Shown here one piece after another: positions 8,682 through 11,528 of a stretch of DNA of 11,528 nt. Position 1 is the stretch's first letter, and every line of letters starts with the position of its first letter. The DNA lies in assembly GCA_022776785.1 (NCBI GenBank), contig JALFHA010000148.1, positions 1 through 11,528 on the forward strand. The letters run 5' to 3'. Origin of the DNA: Clostridiales bacterium. GTDB lineage: Bacteria > Bacillota > Clostridia > Christensenellales > Aristaeellaceae. Under the pieces are notes generated by a model, which made no database searches, was not told where the DNA came from, and saw only the letters and a program-made list of their open reading frames with translations. The position numbers were made by a program, and so were the translations under genes.

Positions 8682-10055
8682 ATGAGTGAGATCAGGGTGT
8701 TTGATCTGCGCGAGATTGCCGCGGACGAGACGGCCTTCCTGAACCGGACGGTGACGCTCCAAGGATGGGTGCGCAACCATCGCAAGCAGAAGAATATCGG
8801 CTTCATCGAGTTTTTTGACGGCACGGTGTTCGCTACCATGCAGATCGTCTACGATGACAAGGTGGAGGACTTCGCTGCCGTGCAGGCGATTCGCAACGGC
8901 GCGGCCATCCGCGCGACGGGCGTGCTTGTCGCCGGGCGCGGCGGCGCGCTGGAGATGCAGGCCAAGGCTGTGGCGCTGGAGGGCGACTGCACGGAGGATT
9001 ATCCGCTCCAGCCCAAGCGCCATTCGCTCGAGTTCCTGCGCGACATCGCCTATCTGCGTCCGCGCACGAGGCTGTTCCAGGCGGTGTTCCGCGTGCGCTC
9101 CATCGCGGCGCAGGCGATTCACAACTACTTCCAGAGCCGCGGCTACGTCTATGTGCATACCCCGCTGATCACCGCCAACGACGCGGAGGGCGCGGGCAAC
9201 ACCTTCACCGTCACCACGCAGGAGATGGGCAAGCCCTACGACGCGCAGCAGGATTTCTTCGGCGGCGCGACGGCGCTGGCTGTGACCGGTCAGCTGGAGG
9301 CGGAGACGTATGCGCTGGCCTACAAGCGCGTCTATACCTTCGGCCCGACGTTCCGCGCGGAAAACTCCAACACCAAGACGCACGCGGCGGAGTTCTGGAT
9401 GATCGAGCCGGAGCTGTGCTTCTGCGACTTAAGCGGCCTGATGGACGTGGAGGAGGACTTCCTCAAGGAGGTCGTCAAAGAGGTGCTTGCCAAGGCAAAG
9501 CCGGAGCTGACCTTCCTGCAGGGCTACGCCAAGAGCAACCTGATCGAAAAGCTCGAGGCGCTCACCAAGTCCACCGTCGCGCGTGTGACGCACGCGGAGG
9601 CCATCGAGATCCTGCGCAGCGCGCCCAAGCAGTTTGAGCATGAGGCCGTGCAGGGGCAGGACATCTTCAAGGAGCACGAGAAGTATCTGACCGAGGAATA
9701 CTTCAAGTCCCCGGTGTTCGTCTACGACTGGCCCAAGGATATCAAGGCGTTCTACATGTACCAGAACGACGACGGGAAGACCGTTGCGGCGGTCGATCTG
9801 CTGGTGCCCGGCTCTGGCGAGCTGATGGGAGGCAGCCAGCGCGAGACGCGGCTTGACCTGCTGACCGCGCGCATGAACGAGCTGCACATCTCCACCGAGC
9901 AGATGGACTGGTATGTGAACCTGCGTCGCTACGGCGGCTGCACGCATTCCGGCTTTGGCATGGGCTTTGAGCGGCTGGTGATGTACCTGACGGACATCGA
10001 GAACATCCGCGACGTGATTCCTTACCCGCGCACGCCGGGCAACTGCGCGTTCTGA
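8682..10055 (+). CDS. asnS: Asparaginyl-tRNA synthetase
   Basis: A class IIb aminoacyl-tRNA synthetase that charges tRNA-Asn with asparagine using ATP; 457 residues, a normal length. Residues 1 to about 105 are the OB-fold anticodon-binding domain (VTLQGWVRNHRKQKNIGFIEF). The catalytic domain follows, with motif 2 at about 224-244 (FRAENSNTKTHAAEFWMIEPE) and motif 3 at about 424-433 (GFGMGFERLV), ending in YPRTPGNCAF. The FRAE and RTPG signatures separate AsnRS from AspRS, which usually has a different motif 2 and a longer chain with an inserted domain. The ATG at 8682 has agagga 5 nt upstream; the frame stays open far upstream, but that part overlaps the transporter gene and terminator and is not coding. 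The stop codon TGA overlaps a downstream ATG (TGATG), suggesting coupling to tcdA. An encoded AsnRS means tRNA-Asn can be charged directly here, without relying on the transamidation route. Confidence 0.96.
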   Translation: MSEIRVFDLREIAADETAFLNRTVTLQGWVRNHRKQKNIGFIEFFDGTVFATMQIVYDDKVEDFAAVQAIRNGAAIRATGVLVAGRGGALEMQAKAVALEGDCTEDYPLQPKRHSLEFLRDIAYLRPRTRLFQAVFRVRSIAAQAIHNYFQSRGYVYVHTPLITANDAEGAGNTFTVTTQEMGKPYDAQQDFFGGATALAVTGQLEAETYALAYKRVYTFGPTFRAENSNTKTHAAEFWMIEPELCFCDLSGLMDVEEDFLKEVVKEVLAKAKPELTFLQGYAKSNLIEKLEALTKSTVARVTHAEAIEILRSAPKQFEHEAVQGQDIFKEHEKYLTEEYFKSPVFVYDWPKDIKAFYMYQNDDGKTVAAVDLLVPGSGELMGGSQRETRLDLLTARMNELHISTEQMDWYVNLRRYGGCTHSGFGMGFERLVMYLTDIENIRDVIPYPRTPGNCAF

Positions 10056-10072
10056 TGCGCAATCAGGAGAAC

Positions 10073-10786
10073 ATGGACGAGAGATTTTCAAGGACTGCCC
10101 TCATCTTCGGTGATGAGGGCATGTCCCGTTTGAGGCAAAGCCGCGTCGCCGTGTTCGGCGTGGGCGGCGTGGGCGGCGCGTGCGTGCTGGCGCTGGCGCG
10201 CAGCGGCATCGGCGCCATCGATGTATTTGACGACGACGTGGTGAGCGTGAGCAACATCAACCGGCAGGCCGTCGCGGTGAGCGCGACCATCGGCCGGCCG
10301 AAGGCGGAGGTCGCCGCGGAGATCATCGCGCAGATTAACCCGGCGGCCGTCGTGCGCGCGCACAGGCTGTTTTACACGCCGGAGAGCGCGGACGCGGTGG
10401 AGCTGTCCGTCTACGACTATATCGTCGATGCGATTGACACGGTGAAGGCCAAGACGGAACTGATCGTGCGCGCGCAGGCGGCGGGTGTGCCGATCATCAG
10501 CGCGATGGGCGCGGGCAACAAGCTCGACCCGACGCGCTTTGAGGTCGCGGACATCTACGACACCAGCGTGTGCCCGCTCTGCCGCGCGATGCGCACGCAG
10601 CTGCGCAAGAGGGGAATTGCGCGCCACAGGGTCGTATACTCGCGCGAGGAGCCGATGAAGCTCGTTGCGGACAGCGCGAACGGCCGCCATGCGCCGGGAA
10701 GCGTCAGCTTTGTGCCGCCTGCGGTCGGGCTGATTCTGGCGGGCGAGGTCGTCCGCGCGCTGAGCAGGGGAGGAGAAAAGGCGTGA
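10073..10786 (+). CDS. tcdA: tRNA threonylcarbamoyladenosine dehydratase (TcdA/CsdL, ThiF-like)
   Basis: An E1-like, ATP-using enzyme that dehydrates t6A at position 37 of ANN-decoding tRNAs to the cyclic form ct6A; 237 residues. Near the N-terminus is RFSRTALIFGDEG, typical of the family, then the nucleotide-binding loop GVGGVG (29-34), SNINRQ (60-65), VDAIDTVKAK (118-127), MGAGNKLDPTRF (145-156) and CPLC (167-170), a metal-ligand-type pair in this family. The ATG at 10073 follows AGGAGA with a short 3-nt gap and gives the usual N-terminus. The ATG at 10055, six codons earlier, overlaps the asnS stop as TGATG but has no ribosome binding site; reinitiation there is possible. A 4-base overlap (GTGA) with the next gene supports a common operon. 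The sulfur-relay partners known from E. coli (CsdA, CsdE) are not in the window. Confidence 0.88.
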   Translation: MDERFSRTALIFGDEGMSRLRQSRVAVFGVGGVGGACVLALARSGIGAIDVFDDDVVSVSNINRQAVAVSATIGRPKAEVAAEIIAQINPAAVVRAHRLFYTPESADAVELSVYDYIVDAIDTVKAKTELIVRAQAAGVPIISAMGAGNKLDPTRFEVADIYDTSVCPLCRAMRTQLRKRGIARHRVVYSREEPMKLVADSANGRHAPGSVSFVPPAVGLILAGEVVRALSRGGEKA

Positions 10787-11528
10787 ATACGCAGACACAG
10801 AGTGCGCCGAGTGCGGCCGCTTCCAGGGAGGAAGTGAGCACCGCCTTCAAGCGCTTTATCCTGGAGGAGAGCAGCGAATACATTTCCGAGCCGATGGCTG
10901 ACCTCTATCGCGTCAGCCTGCTGGGGGAGATGCTGGATCGCTACGATCTTTGCATCCGCACCGGGTTTGATGACGAGCGGGCAAGAAACCATGTGTATCG
11001 TAGCTTCAGCGATATTCCGAAGCGGATGCGCGAGGAGGGCTTTGAGCGCGCGGCAGATCCGAATCAGCCTGTCTGGCCGCAGATGAGCGAGGAGGAGGCC
11101 GCGCAGTACATGCGCGAGAGCAGCGCCTGCCTGCACAAAACGTCGCTGGGCACGGCGCTGTGCGCCGCGTGCTGCTTTCCGATGATGATCGGCGCGGCGT
11201 TTACCGAGATGTGGAAAACGGACGTGGGCGCGTTCCTCGGCATGGTCGGCATGTTCGGTATGATCGGCATGGGCGTGTACCTGCTGACGACGGCAGGCAA
11301 GCCCAAGGCGAAGGATAAGGTGAAGAAGGGCCATTTCTCGCTCAGCGCGCGCGTGAAAAAGAAGCTCCGCGAGCTGCGCGAGGCTATCGATGAGAAGGCC
11401 TCCCGCCGTCGCGGCAAGGGCATCGCCGTACTGGCGACCTGCGTGCTGCCGATTTTCGTCGGCGCGATGCTGGAGAGCATGTGGGGCAGCAATTTCTGGG
11501 CGATCATCGGCGTGGCGGGCATGTTCGC
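10783..11528 (+). CDS. Unrecognised membrane protein with duplicated helix pair (partial, runs off the end)
   Basis: An open frame of 248 codons with no stop before the window ends. The GTG start overlaps the tcdA stop as GTGA, with AGGAG at 10771-10775 and a 7-nt gap, a textbook coupled start. Residues 1-120 are polar and largely helical, with no signal peptide, so this part is probably cytoplasmic. Two hydrophobic segments follow (about 121-140 and 149-170, the first holding Cys127, Cys130 and Cys131). A very basic linker is next (about 173-212), then a further segment (213-231) and the start of a fourth (about 237 on). Residues 130-158 and 220-248 align without gaps at an offset of 90, sharing Cys, Pro, Gly, Ala, Met-Trp and a Gly-x-x-Gly-Met-Phe ending, so the helix pair is duplicated. 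I do not recognise the family. Its link to asnS-tcdA may be positional only. Confidence 0.8.
   Translation, partial: MNTQTQSAPSAAASREEVSTAFKRFILEESSEYISEPMADLYRVSLLGEMLDRYDLCIRTGFDDERARNHVYRSFSDIPKRMREEGFERAADPNQPVWPQMSEEEAAQYMRESSACLHKTSLGTALCAACCFPMMIGAAFTEMWKTDVGAFLGMVGMFGMIGMGVYLLTTAGKPKAKDKVKKGHFSLSARVKKKLRELREAIDEKASRRRGKGIAVLATCVLPIFVGAMLESMWGSNFWAIIGVAGMF

Overview
The window looks like a chromosomal housekeeping segment from a GC-rich member of the Clostridia (Bacillota). This is an inference. It rests on a DUF370/RemB gene directly in front of gyrB-gyrA, a clostripain-type secreted protease, strong AGGAGG-type ribosome binding sites, AT-rich sigma-A promoters set in GC-rich DNA, and classical intrinsic terminators. 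All recognisable genes are on the + strand.

Layout: (1) 1-164, a hairpin-rich leader. (2) 165-2087, a secreted or lipid-anchored C11 (clostripain) cysteine protease. (3) 2088-2266, an intrinsic terminator, a near-consensus extended -10 promoter and a leader hairpin. (4) 2267-7307, the remB-gyrB-gyrA transcription unit. (5) 7308-7623, a gene-free stretch that folds into a large multi-helix RNA closed by a 10-bp long-range stem, best explained as a structured non-coding RNA (the raiA motif is my first guess) or a leader of the next gene. (6) 7624-8532, an EamA/DMT-family exporter, followed by a 12-bp intrinsic terminator that overlaps the promoter of the next unit. (7) 8682-11528, a tightly packed operon of asnS (asparaginyl-tRNA synthetase), tcdA (t6A dehydratase) and an unrecognised membrane protein that runs off the end. 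The last three genes overlap or abut, which suggests translational coupling.

Functional links: gyrB and gyrA encode the two gyrase subunits and share a promoter with remB, as in Bacillus, but recF is absent and a protease gene takes its place. AsnRS charges tRNA-Asn. TcdA finishes the A37 modification of ANN-decoding tRNAs, which include tRNA-Asn, so the two share a substrate. The least explained parts of the window are the structured RNA at about 7352-7600, with its internal 13-nt repeat and a mutually exclusive 10-bp pairing, and the terminal membrane protein with an internal duplication. No CRISPR array, insertion sequence, tRNA, rRNA or phage gene was seen.
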